Positions 47,029-56,763 of a stretch of 64,000 nt of DNA are shown here, one piece after another. Positions within the stretch are counted from its first letter, which is position 1; each line of letters opens with the position of its first letter. The translations under genes and the position numbers were made by a program. This stretch comes from Fulvimarina sp. (lineage in GTDB: Bacteria > Pseudomonadota > Alphaproteobacteria > Rhizobiales > Rhizobiaceae). The stretch covers positions 49,990 to 113,989 of the forward strand of contig PACL01000064.1 in the NCBI GenBank assembly GCA_002700095.1, written 5' to 3'. Below the pieces are notes generated by a model. That model ran no database searches, had not been told where the DNA came from, and was given only the letters and a program-made list of their open reading frames with translations.

Positions 47029-47595
47029 TCAGCCCCCCTGCTTCGGCGGCCCTTCGTCGAACCCGGTATAGACGATGATCCCGCCCATCGACGGCGCGAT
47101 CTGGATCTTGTCGTCGACGAAGCGGAAGGCGCGCGAGGTGCCGCCCTTTTCGACCGGGATGGAAACCTTGGCGAGATTGGAATAGATGACGCCGTCCTGA
47201 CCGACCACGGCGACGCGAATCGGCAGTTCGACCGTACGGTTCTTGGCCGCCCGGCCCGGCATCAGCCGGCCTTCGACGCCGACGGTGATCTTCAGCTTGC
47301 CGTCGACGATGCGGCAGTCACGCTTTGCATCCACGATCACCGCCTGATAGTCGAGCGCATCGCCGTCCTGCTTGGAGATGGTGGACGTGCCCTCGCGGAT
47401 CGAGGCCTGCGGACAGAAGCGCGCTTCGGTGCCGAGGGCCTGTCCGGCCTGGGCCGGATCGGCAGCAGCTTCGGCGGAAGTGGCGGGCGGGGGTCCGAGA
47501 TCGGTGTTTTCGACGCTGCTTCCCGTCGTACAGGCTGCAAGGCTCGCCGCGAGCGCTGCGACGATGAGGTTCCGGGTGGCCGGCACGGTATGCAT
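47029..47595 (-). CDS. Exported lipoprotein, function unknown
   Basis: A 188-residue lipoprotein: ALAASLAACTTGSS is a signal peptide with a clear lipobox (Cys 22). A Pro/Ala linker follows, then a beta-rich domain with RFCPQASIREGT, DCRIVDGKLKITVGVEGRL and the C-terminal GGIIVYTGFDEGPP. Proteins like this are common next to thrC in this order, but I cannot name a function. Divergent from thrC, 129 bases apart. Confidence 0.82.
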   Translation of the reverse strand: MHTVPATRNLIVAALAASLAACTTGSSVENTDLGPPPATSAEAAADPAQAGQALGTEARFCPQASIREGTSTISKQDGDALDYQAVIVDAKRDCRIVDGKLKITVGVEGRLMPGRAAKNRTVELPIRVAVVGQDGVIYSNLAKVSIPVEKGGTSRAFRFVDDKIQIAPSMGGIIVYTGFDEGPPKQGG

Positions 47596-47724
47596 CGCTG
47601 GGTTCTTCCCTTACTGTGACGGGCCGTTCTATATCAGCCCCGTCCCGGATAGGCGACACGGCCTTGGGGCGGCAAGACCGGCCGCCGACTTTCCGGCGCT
47701 GGTCCGGCAGGGAGTTTGGAAGAC

Positions 47725-49170
47725 GTGAGGTATGTGAGTACGCGCGGCGAGGCCGAGACCCTCGGCTTTGCCGATGCCCTCCTGAAGGGGCTGGCGGCGG
47801 ATGGCGGTCTTTATGTCCCCGAAACCTGGCCGCAGTTCTCCGAAGGCGAGATCGAGTCCTTCGCCGGTCGTCCCTATGCCGACGTCGCGGAGGCGATCTT
47901 CCGCCCCTTCGTTGGAGACGACATCGCGCCGGACGCCCTGCGGGCGATGATCGACGAGGCCTATGGCAGCTTCGCCCATCCCGCCGTGGCGCCGCTGGTC
48001 CAGATCGGACCGAAGCATTTCGTGCTCGAACTCTTCCATGGCCCGACGCTCGCTTTCAAGGACGTCGCCATGCAGCTGATCGCCCGGATGATGGACCATG
48101 TCCTGAAGGAGCGCGGCCAGCGCGCCACCATCGTCGGCGCCACCTCGGGCGACACCGGCGGCGCGGCAATCGCCGCCTTTGCCGGCAGCGAGCGGACCGA
48201 CCTGTTCATCCTCTTTCCCCACGGCCGGGTTTCGCCGGTGCAGCAGCGCCAGATGACGACGTCGGGCAAGGACAACGTCCATGCCGTCGCCGTCGACGGA
48301 CATTTTGACGACTGCCAGGCGCTGGTGAAGGCGATGTTCGCCGACACCCGCTTCAATCGCGAGGTCGGGCTTTCCGGGGTGAATTCGATCAACTGGGGCC
48401 GGATCATGGCCCAGATCGTCTACTATTTCACCGCCGCCGCCAGCCTCGGCGCCCCGAAGCGCAAGATCGCCTTCACCGTCCCAACCGGCAATTTCGGCGA
48501 CATCTTCGCCGGCTATGCCGCCATGCGCATGGGGCTGCCGGTCGAGAAGCTGGTGATCGCCACCAACGCCAACGACATTCTCGCCCGCACCCTGGCCACC
48601 GGCCGCTACGAGACCGGAACCGTCAGCGCCACCATGTCGCCGTCGATGGACATCCAGGTCTCGTCGAATTTCGAGCGGCTGATCTTCGAGGCCAGCGGCC
48701 GCGACGCGGGCCTGGTGCGCCGCTTGATGAACGGGCTGTCCCAGTCCGGCAGCTTCGAATTGCCGCAGGAGGTGCTCGCCACGATCCGTGCGACCTTCGC
48801 CGCCGCCGCAACCGGCGAGGCGGCCACTGCCGAAACGATCCGCCGTGTCCTCGGCGAGACCGCCTATCTCCTCGATCCGCATACGGCGGTCGGTGTCGCC
48901 GTCGCCGAGGCGATGCTCGGCGCAACTCCGGATCCAGCGGGGGGCGAAGCCTCGATCGAAGCGACGATGATCACCCTCGGCACCGCCCATCCGGCGAAGT
49001 TTCCGGAAGCCGTGAAGAAGGCCTCGGGCACCGAACCGGCCTTGCCGCCGGCCCATGACGGGCTGATGGAGCGCGCCGAGCGCTTCGACCGGCTGCCGGC
49101 CGAGCTTGCCGCGGTCGAGGACTACATCAGGGCGCGAACCAGAGCCGAAACGGCGGGAGACAGGTCATGA
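47725..49170 (+). CDS. thrC: Threonine synthase
   Basis: A 481-residue PLP enzyme that makes threonine from O-phosphohomoserine. The family start RYVSTRGEAETLGFADALL follows GTG 47725; TTG 47716 would add three residues. The PLP Lys is in PTLAFKDVAMQ, with GATSGDTGGAAIAAF and VPTGNFGDIFAGY as PLP phosphate-binding and C-terminal blocks. It overlaps the M16 peptidase by 4 bases (ATGA), so the two are co-translated. thrB lies 10 kb away in the ispH run. Confidence 0.96.
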   Translation: MRYVSTRGEAETLGFADALLKGLAADGGLYVPETWPQFSEGEIESFAGRPYADVAEAIFRPFVGDDIAPDALRAMIDEAYGSFAHPAVAPLVQIGPKHFVLELFHGPTLAFKDVAMQLIARMMDHVLKERGQRATIVGATSGDTGGAAIAAFAGSERTDLFILFPHGRVSPVQQRQMTTSGKDNVHAVAVDGHFDDCQALVKAMFADTRFNREVGLSGVNSINWGRIMAQIVYYFTAAASLGAPKRKIAFTVPTGNFGDIFAGYAAMRMGLPVEKLVIATNANDILARTLATGRYETGTVSATMSPSMDIQVSSNFERLIFEASGRDAGLVRRLMNGLSQSGSFELPQEVLATIRATFAAAATGEAATAETIRRVLGETAYLLDPHTAVGVAVAEAMLGATPDPAGGEASIEATMITLGTAHPAKFPEAVKKASGTEPALPPAHDGLMERAERFDRLPAELAAVEDYIRARTRAETAGDRS

Positions 49171-50468
49171 GCGTCGAGATCACCCGGCTCGCCAACGGCC
49201 TCACCATCGCCACCGAGACCATGCCGACGCTGGAAAGCGCGGCGCTGGGCATCTGGGTCAAGGCGGGCGCCCGCGACGAGATGGCGAATGAGCACGGTAT
49301 CGCCCATCTCCTCGAACACATGGCCTTCAAGGGCACCTCGCGGCGCACCGCACGGCAGATCGCCGAACAGATCGAGGACGTCGGCGGCGACCTCAACGCC
49401 GCGACCAGCGTCGAGACCACCTCCTACTACGCCCGCGTCCTGAAGAACGACGTGCCGCTGGCGATCGACATCCTCACCGACATCCTGGTCGATTCGCGCT
49501 TCGACGAGGCCGAGCTCGAGCGCGAGCAGCAGGTCATCCTGCAGGAGATCGGCGCTGCGGAGGATACGCCCGACGACATCGTCTTCGACCATTTCCAGGA
49601 AGCCGCCTTCAAGAGCCAGATCATCGGCCGGCCGATCCTCGGGACGCGCCAGACGGTGAAGTCCTTCACCCCCGACGATCTGAGGGCCTATCTTGCCCGC
49701 CACTACGGCCCGGACCGCATGGTCGTCGCGGCGGCCGGCGCCGTGTCCCACAAGGCCGTCGTCGAACAGGTCTCGGCGGCGCTCGGCTCGGGCGCGACGC
49801 CTGCGCCGCCGGCGAATGGGGCACGCGAGCCCGCCACCTATGTCGGCGGCGAATTTCGCCAGAGCCGCGATCTCGCCGACGCCCAGATGGTGCTCGGCTT
49901 CGAGGGCCGGCCCTACTATGCGCGGGATTTCTACGCCTCCCAGGTGCTGTCGCTGATTCTCGGCGGCGGCATGTCGTCGCGGCTCTTCCAGGAGGTGCGC
50001 GAGCGCCGCGGCCTCTGCTACGCGATCTACGCCTTCCACTGGAGCTTCTCCGACACCGGCATCTTCGGGATCCACGCGGCGACCGGCGAGGAGGAGCTCG
50101 CCGAGCTCGCCCCGGTGATCGTCGACGAGCTGCTCGAAGCGGCGAGCGGGATCTCCGAAGCCGAGGTGACCCGGGCACGGGCGCAGATGCGCGCCAGCCT
50201 CCTGATGTCCCAGGAGAGCCCGGCCTCGCGCGCCGGCCAGATCGCCAGGCAGCTGATGTTCAACGGCGAGGTCATCCCCAACGAGGAGCTGATCGCCCGG
50301 CTCGACGCGATCACCGCGCCGCGCCTTGCCGATCTCGCCGGCCGGATCTTCAGCGGCTCGCGGCCGACGCTCGCGGCCATCGGCCCCTTGTCGCGGCTGC
50401 CGGATCTCGACGACATCTGCGGCCGCCTTGCGGCAACGCCGCAGGCCAGGGTGGCGGCCGGGCGATGA
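49167..50468 (+). CDS. M16-family zinc peptidase (mitochondrial processing peptidase-like)
   Basis: A 433-residue zinc metallopeptidase. The inverted zinc motif is HGIAHLLEHMAFKGT (HxxEH), with the third ligand Glu in the helix LEREQQVILQEIGAAEDTPD. The C-terminal domain has LGGGMSSRLFQEVRERRGLCY, the usual R/Y substrate-binding region. It resembles alphaproteobacterial relatives of mitochondrial processing peptidase; substrate unknown. The start overlaps the thrC stop (ATGA). The gene before it is thrC and the gene after it a GNAT acetyltransferase, 86 bases away. Confidence 0.93.
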   Translation: MSVEITRLANGLTIATETMPTLESAALGIWVKAGARDEMANEHGIAHLLEHMAFKGTSRRTARQIAEQIEDVGGDLNAATSVETTSYYARVLKNDVPLAIDILTDILVDSRFDEAELEREQQVILQEIGAAEDTPDDIVFDHFQEAAFKSQIIGRPILGTRQTVKSFTPDDLRAYLARHYGPDRMVVAAAGAVSHKAVVEQVSAALGSGATPAPPANGAREPATYVGGEFRQSRDLADAQMVLGFEGRPYYARDFYASQVLSLILGGGMSSRLFQEVRERRGLCYAIYAFHWSFSDTGIFGIHAATGEEELAELAPVIVDELLEAASGISEAEVTRARAQMRASLLMSQESPASRAGQIARQLMFNGEVIPNEELIARLDAITAPRLADLAGRIFSGSRPTLAAIGPLSRLPDLDDICGRLAATPQARVAAGR

Positions 50469-50554
50469 GCCGGGCCTTCGTCCGGCCGGCGCATCCGCGC
50501 TTCGGCTGACCCCGCACCCATCCTGCGACACCGGGCTTTGAAACCTCCCACGCC

Positions 50555-51196
50555 ATGGGCCTGATCGACAACCTCAGCCGGCCGAACGTCCCCGTCCTGA
50601 CCGGCGACGGCGTCGTCCTGCGCCTGCCGCGCCGCTCGGACTATCCCGCCTGGCGCAGGCTGCGCGAGGAGAGCCGAGCCTTCCTGACGCCGTGGGAACC
50701 GGTCTGGACCGACGACGAATTGTCCTGGCCGGCCTTTCGCCGCCGCATCGCCCGATACAATCACGAGGCACGGGACGCCTCCGGCTACTCCTTCTTCGTC
50801 TTCGACCGGGCCGGAACCACCCTCCTCGGCGGCATCACCGTCGGCCACATCCGCCGCGGCGTTGCCCAGTCGGCGACCCTCGGCTACTGGATGGGCGAGC
50901 GCTATGCCGGAAAGGGCCACATGCGCCGGGCCGTCGAGGCGGTGAAACTTTTCGCCTTCGAGATCGAGGGGCTGCACCGGATCGAGGCGGCGTGCCTACC
51001 GAGGAACCAGCGTTCCATCCAGCTGCTCGAGCGTTGCGGCTTTTCACGCGAAGGCCACTTGCGCGGTTACCTCAAGATCGCCGGGAAATGGGAAGACCAT
51101 TGCCTCTACGCGCTGCTTGTCGAAGAATGGTCGCGATCTGCCGCTACTGCAGCGGCCCGCGGGCCCGCAGCGATCATTGGTCGGCAGAATGGGTAG
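50555..51196 (+). CDS. RimJ/RimL-type GNAT acetyltransferase
   Basis: A 213-residue N-acetyltransferase. LTGDGVVLRLPRRSDYPAW begins the fold; LGGITVGHIRRGVAQSATLG and WMGERYAGKGHMRRAVEAV contain the acetyl-CoA binding loop (RYAGKG); RIEAACLPRNQRSIQLLERCGF is the C-terminal block. RimJ-like members acetylate N-termini of ribosomal proteins, but substrate cannot be assigned. The last 20 residues are Ala-rich. Confidence 0.9.
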   Translation: MGLIDNLSRPNVPVLTGDGVVLRLPRRSDYPAWRRLREESRAFLTPWEPVWTDDELSWPAFRRRIARYNHEARDASGYSFFVFDRAGTTLLGGITVGHIRRGVAQSATLGYWMGERYAGKGHMRRAVEAVKLFAFEIEGLHRIEAACLPRNQRSIQLLERCGFSREGHLRGYLKIAGKWEDHCLYALLVEEWSRSAATAAARGPAAIIGRQNG

Positions 51197-51498
51197 TTCG
51201 GCTGCGTTCGAGCGTCCTTCCACCGTCGCTCCCGGATGCCGGCGCGACGGTGTCGCGGCGCACCGGAGGCTCCCGGCCGGAGACGTTGCATCGTGCGGCT
51301 GATCGCGGCTTCACCGACCCGCCGAAAGCTGCGACACTCCACCGCGGCGGACGAGTGGGGCAACCGGGGCGGGCGGAAGCTCCCGATCGTCGGCGAGCGG
51401 TCAGAAAACATCCCGGTCCGGGCGTCCAGCGCCCGGCCGGATACGGCCGGGATACGGCCAGCAGGCCTCAAAGGGCCAGAAGGAAAGCGCCGGGGGGC
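51197..51498. other. Intergenic region, no gene seen
   Basis: 302 bases before the 7TM GGDEF/EAL gene. It contains a short tandem GGATACGGCC at 51439-51459 (period 11) and probably the promoter of the next gene. Nothing else is supportable. Confidence 0.5.
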
Positions 51499-54387
51499 AT
51501 GCGGTTCATCATTCAGCGTTGGCTGATCATCATTCTCGCCTTCGCGTCGCTTGCCGGGCTGGTCTCGCCCGCACTCGCGCTCGAGCCGGTGGGCGTCTCG
51601 CGTGAAGACGTCGCCATCGACCTCGAGCCCGCCACGGACGTCTATTACGGCCAGGGGCGCAACTTCCAGGTCACCACCGTGCCCGGCGCCGACGGCATCG
51701 TCCGGCGCATCGAGGTCGAGGCGAAATCGCCCAGCGCCTCGGGCAACTGGGCTGTCTTCGCGCTCGCCAACAACACCGACGAGCAGCTGGACCGGCTCGT
51801 CGTCGCCTCGCATTTCCGCCTCGTCGGCTCCGGCATCCTGTCGCCCGACCTCGGCTCCCAGCGCATCGCCTCGATCACCCCCAGCCAGGGCTTTGCGCTG
51901 GAGCGGCAATCCAGCACCGATGCCGACGTCTTCCTCGTCACCCTCGATCCCGGCTCGGTCGTCACCTTCGTCGCCGAGCTGACGAGCCCGAAGCTTCCCG
52001 AGCTGCGCCTGTGGGAGCCGAACGGCTACAAGGACACGATCAACGCCTTCACCCTCTATCGCGGCATCGTGCTCGGCATCGCCGGCCTTCTCGCCGTGTT
52101 CCTGACGATCCTCTTCGTGGTCAAGGGTTCGGCGATGTTCCCCGCCGCGGCGGCCCTCGCCTGGGCGGTGCTGGGCTATATCTGCATCGACTTCGACTTC
52201 TGGCAGAAGCTCCTGCCGCTGGCGCCGGGGCAGGAACGGGTCTGGCGCGCCGGCACCGAGGTGGCGCTGGCCTTCACCCTGGCGATGTTCCTGTTCGCCT
52301 ATCTCAACCTCAATCGATGGCACCGGGCGCTGTCGATCACCCTCCTCGTCTGGCTGGCGCTGCTCGCCGGCCTCGGGGCGTTGGCCGCCTTCGAGCCGGT
52401 GGTCGCCTCCGGCATCGCGCGGCTGTCGCTTGCCGCCACCGCCGGCATCGGGCTGGCGCTGATCGTCGGGCTGTCCTTCCACGGCTTCGACCGGGCGGTG
52501 ATGCTGATCCCGACCTGGTGCCTCATCATCCTCTGGCTGGTGGCCAGCTGGATGACCGTCTCCGGGCGCATCGACAACGACATCATCCAGCCGGCACTCG
52601 GCGGCGGCCTCGTGCTGATCGTGCTCTTGATCGGCTTCACGGTGATGCAGCACGCCTTTGCCGGCGGCAGCTTCGCCCAGGGGCTGCTGTCCGACATGGA
52701 GCGGCGGTCGCTGGCTCTCGCAGGCGCCGGCGACGCGGTGTTCGACTGGGACGTGCCACGCGACCGCATCTTCGTCGGCGCCGACGGCGACACGCTCTCC
52801 GGCATGCCGATCGGGGCGATGAACGGCGCAGCCCGCGACTGGCTGCCGATCCTCCATCCCGACGACCGCGACCGCTTCAAGCTGACCTTCGACACGGTGA
52901 TCGAGCATCGCCGCGGCCGCATCGTCCAGGAGTTTCGCGTCACGGACGAGGACGGCCATTACCACTGGATGCAGCTTCGCGCCCGGCCGGTGCTCGGCTC
53001 CGACGGCGAGGTGGCGCGCTGCGTCGGCACGCTGAAGGACGTGACCGAGCAGAAGAAGGCCGAGGAACGGCTGCTCCACGACGCGCTGCACGACCAGCTG
53101 ACCGGGCTCCCCAACCGTGAGCTGTTCGGCGACCGGCTAGAGGCGATCGGCGTCCTTGCCGCGACAAGGGACGACGTGCGCCCGACCATCTTCGTCATCG
53201 ACGTCGACCGCTTCAAGCAGGTGAACGACGATTTCGGCCTCGCCGTCGGCGACACCATCCTCCTCACCGTCGGCCGCCGGCTGAAGCGCATCCTGAAACC
53301 CCAGGATTCGCTCGCCCGGCTCGGCAGCGACCAGTTCGGCCTGATCCTCGTCTCCGAGAGCGACGTCGCCTCCGTCGCGTCCTTCGCCGAATCCCTGCGC
53401 GAGGCGATCAAGGCGCCGATCTCGCTCGCCGGCCGGGAGATCGTTCTCACCGGCTCGATCGGCCTGTCGGGCTGGGCGGAGGGGGCGACCAGCGAGGAGA
53501 CGCTGAAGGAGGCCGAGCTCGCCATGTATCAGGCGAAACGCTTCGGCGGCGACCGCATCGAGCCGTTCCGCCCGGCCTACAAGACCATCGGCTCCGGCCG
53601 GCTGCAGCTGGAATCCGACCTTCGCCGGGCCTTCGAGCGCTCGGAGCTGTCTCTCGCCTTCCAGCCGATCGTCGATCTGGAATCAGAGAAGGTCGACGGC
53701 TTCGAGGCGCTGATGCGCTGGGAGCATCCGCGCCGCGGCGCGATCTCCCCGGCCGAGTTCGTGCCGATCGCCGAAAACACCGGGCTGATCGTCACCCTCG
53801 GCCAGTTCGCCCTCGAGGAAGCCGCCAAGCGCCTCTGCGACCTCCACCGGGCAACCGGCGACGACAGCTTCTTCATGTCGGTCAACATTTCCAGCCGCCA
53901 GCTGATCCGCCAGGATCTCATTGCCGACGTCAGGAGCGTCCTCGACCGCTACAAGCTCGCACCGCGCTGCCTGAAGCTGGAATTGACCGAATCCATGGTG
54001 ATGGACAATCCGGAGCGCTCGGCCAAGCTCCTCGCCAAGCTGCGCGATCTCGGCGTCGGCCTGTCCCTCGACGACTTCGGCACCGGCCACTCCTCCCTCG
54101 CCTATCTGATGCGCTTTCCCTTCGACACGCTGAAGATCGACCAGTCCTTCCTCAGGAACAACGACCAGCCGCAGCGGCCGATCATCCTTCACTCGATCGT
54201 CACCATGGCCCACGACCTCGATCTCAAGGTCGTTGCCGAGGGCGTGGAGAGCGAGAGCGACATCGTCCAGCTGCGCCAGCTCGGCTGCGAATACGCCCAG
54301 AGCTTCGCCTTCTCGCCGCCGATCAACTTCGAAATGGCGCGGCGGCTGCTGGTGGATCGATCGGCGAGTCTGAAGCGGGCGAGCTGA
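51499..54387 (+). CDS. 7TM-DISM-like GGDEF/EAL protein with degenerate GGDEF
   Basis: A 962-residue membrane protein. A signal segment (about 5-28) leads to a periplasmic beta-rich domain (30-180), then about seven membrane segments between 185 and 385, a PAS domain (about 405-520), a GGDEF domain and an EAL domain. The GGDEF site reads ARLGSDQFGLIL, so cyclase activity is probably lost and the domain may only bind GTP. The EAL site is intact: FEALMRWEHP, ELTESMVMDN, LDDFGTGHSSLAYL and VVAEGVES. It is probably a phosphodiesterase controlled by a periplasmic signal. ATG 51499 gives the natural signal segment. Confidence 0.92.
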   Translation: MRFIIQRWLIIILAFASLAGLVSPALALEPVGVSREDVAIDLEPATDVYYGQGRNFQVTTVPGADGIVRRIEVEAKSPSASGNWAVFALANNTDEQLDRLVVASHFRLVGSGILSPDLGSQRIASITPSQGFALERQSSTDADVFLVTLDPGSVVTFVAELTSPKLPELRLWEPNGYKDTINAFTLYRGIVLGIAGLLAVFLTILFVVKGSAMFPAAAALAWAVLGYICIDFDFWQKLLPLAPGQERVWRAGTEVALAFTLAMFLFAYLNLNRWHRALSITLLVWLALLAGLGALAAFEPVVASGIARLSLAATAGIGLALIVGLSFHGFDRAVMLIPTWCLIILWLVASWMTVSGRIDNDIIQPALGGGLVLIVLLIGFTVMQHAFAGGSFAQGLLSDMERRSLALAGAGDAVFDWDVPRDRIFVGADGDTLSGMPIGAMNGAARDWLPILHPDDRDRFKLTFDTVIEHRRGRIVQEFRVTDEDGHYHWMQLRARPVLGSDGEVARCVGTLKDVTEQKKAEERLLHDALHDQLTGLPNRELFGDRLEAIGVLAATRDDVRPTIFVIDVDRFKQVNDDFGLAVGDTILLTVGRRLKRILKPQDSLARLGSDQFGLILVSESDVASVASFAESLREAIKAPISLAGREIVLTGSIGLSGWAEGATSEETLKEAELAMYQAKRFGGDRIEPFRPAYKTIGSGRLQLESDLRRAFERSELSLAFQPIVDLESEKVDGFEALMRWEHPRRGAISPAEFVPIAENTGLIVTLGQFALEEAAKRLCDLHRATGDDSFFMSVNISSRQLIRQDLIADVRSVLDRYKLAPRCLKLELTESMVMDNPERSAKLLAKLRDLGVGLSLDDFGTGHSSLAYLMRFPFDTLKIDQSFLRNNDQPQRPIILHSIVTMAHDLDLKVVAEGVESESDIVQLRQLGCEYAQSFAFSPPINFEMARRLLVDRSASLKRAS

Positions 54388-54803
54388 GAAGCGGCGGGTT
54401 TTCGGACGCGCATTGCGTGGGTCCAGGCTCGCAGCGCTTGTCGCCACATGATCGTCGCGTCTCGTCCAGCCGACCCTTCAGAACGTCATGTCCCGCGAGT
54501 TCGGTTGAAGAGTCGTTGCAAAAGTCGACGCTTCGTCATCCCGGGCTTGACCCGGGATCCATTCCAAACCGTCGATGATCTTACGCTGACCCACCGCCGA
54601 TATCGCGGTTCTTCTGAAGCGAATGGCCACTTCGACGCGGAGGAATGGATTCCGGGTCAGGCCCGGGAAGACCAGGTGTTAATGCCATCGCCTCTTCTGC
54701 ACCGCAACGCGACTCGCATTCCCCTTGAACCGAGGCGGATCAAGGCAGAAAGGGCGGTGCGGCTATCGACGGCCATCGGGGACCCTGCCGCCCTCGCCCG
54801 CTC
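54388..54803. other. Intergenic region with a long inverted repeat
   Basis: 416 bases between the convergent 7TM GGDEF/EAL gene and yqgE. Apart from the inverted repeat listed separately I see nothing coding. Confidence 0.6.
54535..54676. repeat. Inverted repeat with CCCGGGCTTGACCCGGGATCC arms
   Basis: The left arm (54535-54565) reads GTCATCCCGGGCTTGACCC then GGGATCCATTCC; the right arm (54643-54674) is its inverted copy with a few differences (GGAATGGATTCCGGGTCAGG then CCCGGGAAGAC). About 75 bases separate them. This motif is a widespread dispersed intergenic element in alphaproteobacterial genomes as I recall them. It lies between convergent genes and could also fold as a transcription end. 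Confidence 0.7.
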
Positions 54804-55418
54804 TCAGGCGTGGCCGGCCTCGACCGCGAGAAACGCCGGCTCGATGCCGAGAAGGCCCAGCGCCCGCTTGTATTTGGCGTCGAGGTCGGTGTCGAAGACG
54901 ATGCCGAGATCGGCCTTGCAGGTCAGCCAGCCATTGGCGGCGATCTCTTCTTCCAGCTGCCCCGGTGCCCAGCCGGAATAGCCGAGCGCCATGATCGCCG
55001 TGCGCGGCCCCATGCCTTCCGAGATGGCCCGCAGAATGTCGACGGTCGGCGTCAGGGCGATGTTTTCCGCCACATGGACGGTGGATTCGGAATCGTAGTC
55101 GTCGGAATGGAGGACGAAGCCGCGCCCCTTCTCCACCGGTCCGCCGACGCAGACCGAGACCTCGCGCCCGCCCGAGGGCAGCCGGATCGCGTCCTCGCTC
55201 TCGACGACGCCGAGCTGGGTGAGGAGCGCCGGAAAGCTCATGGGCTGGGACTTGTTGATGATGAAACCCATTGCCCCGTTGGGCGAATGGGCGCAGACAT
55301 AGACGACCGTACGGGCGAAGGGCTCGTCGCTGATCGCGGGCATCGCGATCAGGAAGTGCCCTTCGAGGGAGTTCGCGACGTCGCCATCGACGGAATCGAG
55401 ATCGATATCGAGCTTCAT
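54804..55418 (-). CDS. yqgE: YqgE/AlgH family protein
   Basis: A 204-residue cytoplasmic protein (UPF0301/DUF179). SLEGHFLIAMPAISDEPFARTV and YVCAHSPNGAMGFIINK are the family start; VGGPVEKGRGFVLHS and ALGYSGWAPGQLEEEI are later signatures. The molecular role is not established; AlgH was linked to alginate regulation in Pseudomonas. Start at ATG 55418. Divergent from the DsbD-N gene. Confidence 0.93.
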   Translation of the reverse strand: MKLDIDLDSVDGDVANSLEGHFLIAMPAISDEPFARTVVYVCAHSPNGAMGFIINKSQPMSFPALLTQLGVVESEDAIRLPSGGREVSVCVGGPVEKGRGFVLHSDDYDSESTVHVAENIALTPTVDILRAISEGMGPRTAIMALGYSGWAPGQLEEEIAANGWLTCKADLGIVFDTDLDAKYKRALGLLGIEPAFLAVEAGHA

Positions 55419-55687
55419 TCTACCTCACCGCATGGTTTGCGACAGCGGGCCTTTCGTCAATGCGACATCTCAGCGGCCGCGTTCGGGCGAGCCCGAGAGA
55501 CAGCGCCGCCGGGCCGCGAAACGATCACCCCGCCGAGCCGGCGCCGATGACCGCACGTGAAAACCAATCCTGCTGCAACAAAGGTGGCATCGGCTTCGAA
55601 GAATGACCAGAGCAGATTTGTCACGAGCTTCCCGAAAACGACAAAAAGCCGTTATCTGACTTCTGGAAACCAGCGAAGAAACCGAGT

Positions 55688-56602
55688 ATGCAGCGCTTCA
55701 ATCGTCTCTCCGCCGCCCGTCGCCCCCCTCGCCGCAAGCCGCGCCTCGCGGCGCCCGGCAGCGACGCTCCCGCTGATGCCGGCAGCGTGATCCGGCGTCT
55801 GGTCCTCATTGCGCTGGTTGCGGCGACCGTCCCCGCAATCCCTGCCTCTGCCGCCGCCAGCGATCCGAGCGTTTTTTCCAATGGCGAGGTGAGCCTGCGT
55901 CTCGTGCGCGCGTCGGAGCCCGTGGACGGTGCCGTGCGGGCCGCGCTGATCGTCGATCTGGCACCCGGCTGGAAGACCTACTGGCTCGATCCCGGCGCCT
56001 CCGGGGTTCCGCCGCAGATCGATCTGTCGAAGACCGCGGGTTTCCAGACGATCCGCGCCCGTTTTCCCGCGCCGCATCGCTTCGGCGAGGCCGAAACCCG
56101 CGCCAACGGCTACAAGGGCGACGTCGCCTTCGCCTTCGAACTCGACGTCGAGCCGGGCGAGACCATCGGGACCATCGAGGCTTCGGTGTTCATGGGCGTC
56201 TGCCAGGAGATCTGCATCCCCGTACAGGCCAGTCTTGCGGCCTCCGCCACCGGCGCCGAGGCGGATGCAGCCGTCGCAAAGGCCTTCGCGGCACTGCCGC
56301 GGGAGGCCGGAGACGACGCCGTCACCATCTCCGGTGATGCGACCGCGCTGCGCATCACGGTCAAGGATCCGGACGTAGCCCCGGGCAGCGGCGCACCGGA
56401 TCTTTTCGTCACCTCGCGTGACGGCTGGTATTTCGACGAGCCGACGCAGGTGTCGACGCAGGGAGGCATCAGCGTCTTCGCGGTGCCGGTCGCCGAAGCC
56501 CCGTCCGGGGTCAGCGGGCCGCCGGAAATGGTCGATCTCGTCTATACCCGCGACGGCGCGGCGCTCGAGGCGGCCGCCGTCCCCGTCGCGCCGCAGGGCT
56601 GA
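55688..56602 (+). CDS. Exported DsbD N-terminal domain protein (without membrane domain)
   Basis: A 304-residue exported protein. A long Arg-rich N-terminus precedes a signal segment (IRRLVLIALVAATVPAIPASA). The rest matches the periplasmic alpha domain of DsbD: GWKTYWLDPGASGVPPQIDL and the Cys motif GVCQEICIPVQA. The usual membrane and thioredoxin domains are absent. It may take reducing equivalents from a CcdA-like partner encoded elsewhere. A peroxiredoxin follows 162 bases downstream on the same strand, consistent with a redox role. Confidence 0.83.
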   Translation: MQRFNRLSAARRPPRRKPRLAAPGSDAPADAGSVIRRLVLIALVAATVPAIPASAAASDPSVFSNGEVSLRLVRASEPVDGAVRAALIVDLAPGWKTYWLDPGASGVPPQIDLSKTAGFQTIRARFPAPHRFGEAETRANGYKGDVAFAFELDVEPGETIGTIEASVFMGVCQEICIPVQASLAASATGAEADAAVAKAFAALPREAGDDAVTISGDATALRITVKDPDVAPGSGAPDLFVTSRDGWYFDEPTQVSTQGGISVFAVPVAEAPSGVSGPPEMVDLVYTRDGAALEAAAVPVAPQG

Positions 56603-56763
56603 AGCCGCTGTCCCAAGCCTTGAACGGGGCGCGGGGATGGGCAAAAATCGCCGCGCTGGCGGCACCGCCGCTGGACAAGCGGGCCTCGGGCGCCAGATCG
56701 TGAGCGGCGAACGGCGGATCGAACGATGCCGCCGCCTTTTCCATTGATAGCGGAGTTTTCGAC

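Noticed and set aside
49122-50531. Minus-strand frame opposite the M16 peptidase
   Set aside because: Antisense to a gene with an intact HxxEH motif and good coupling to thrC.
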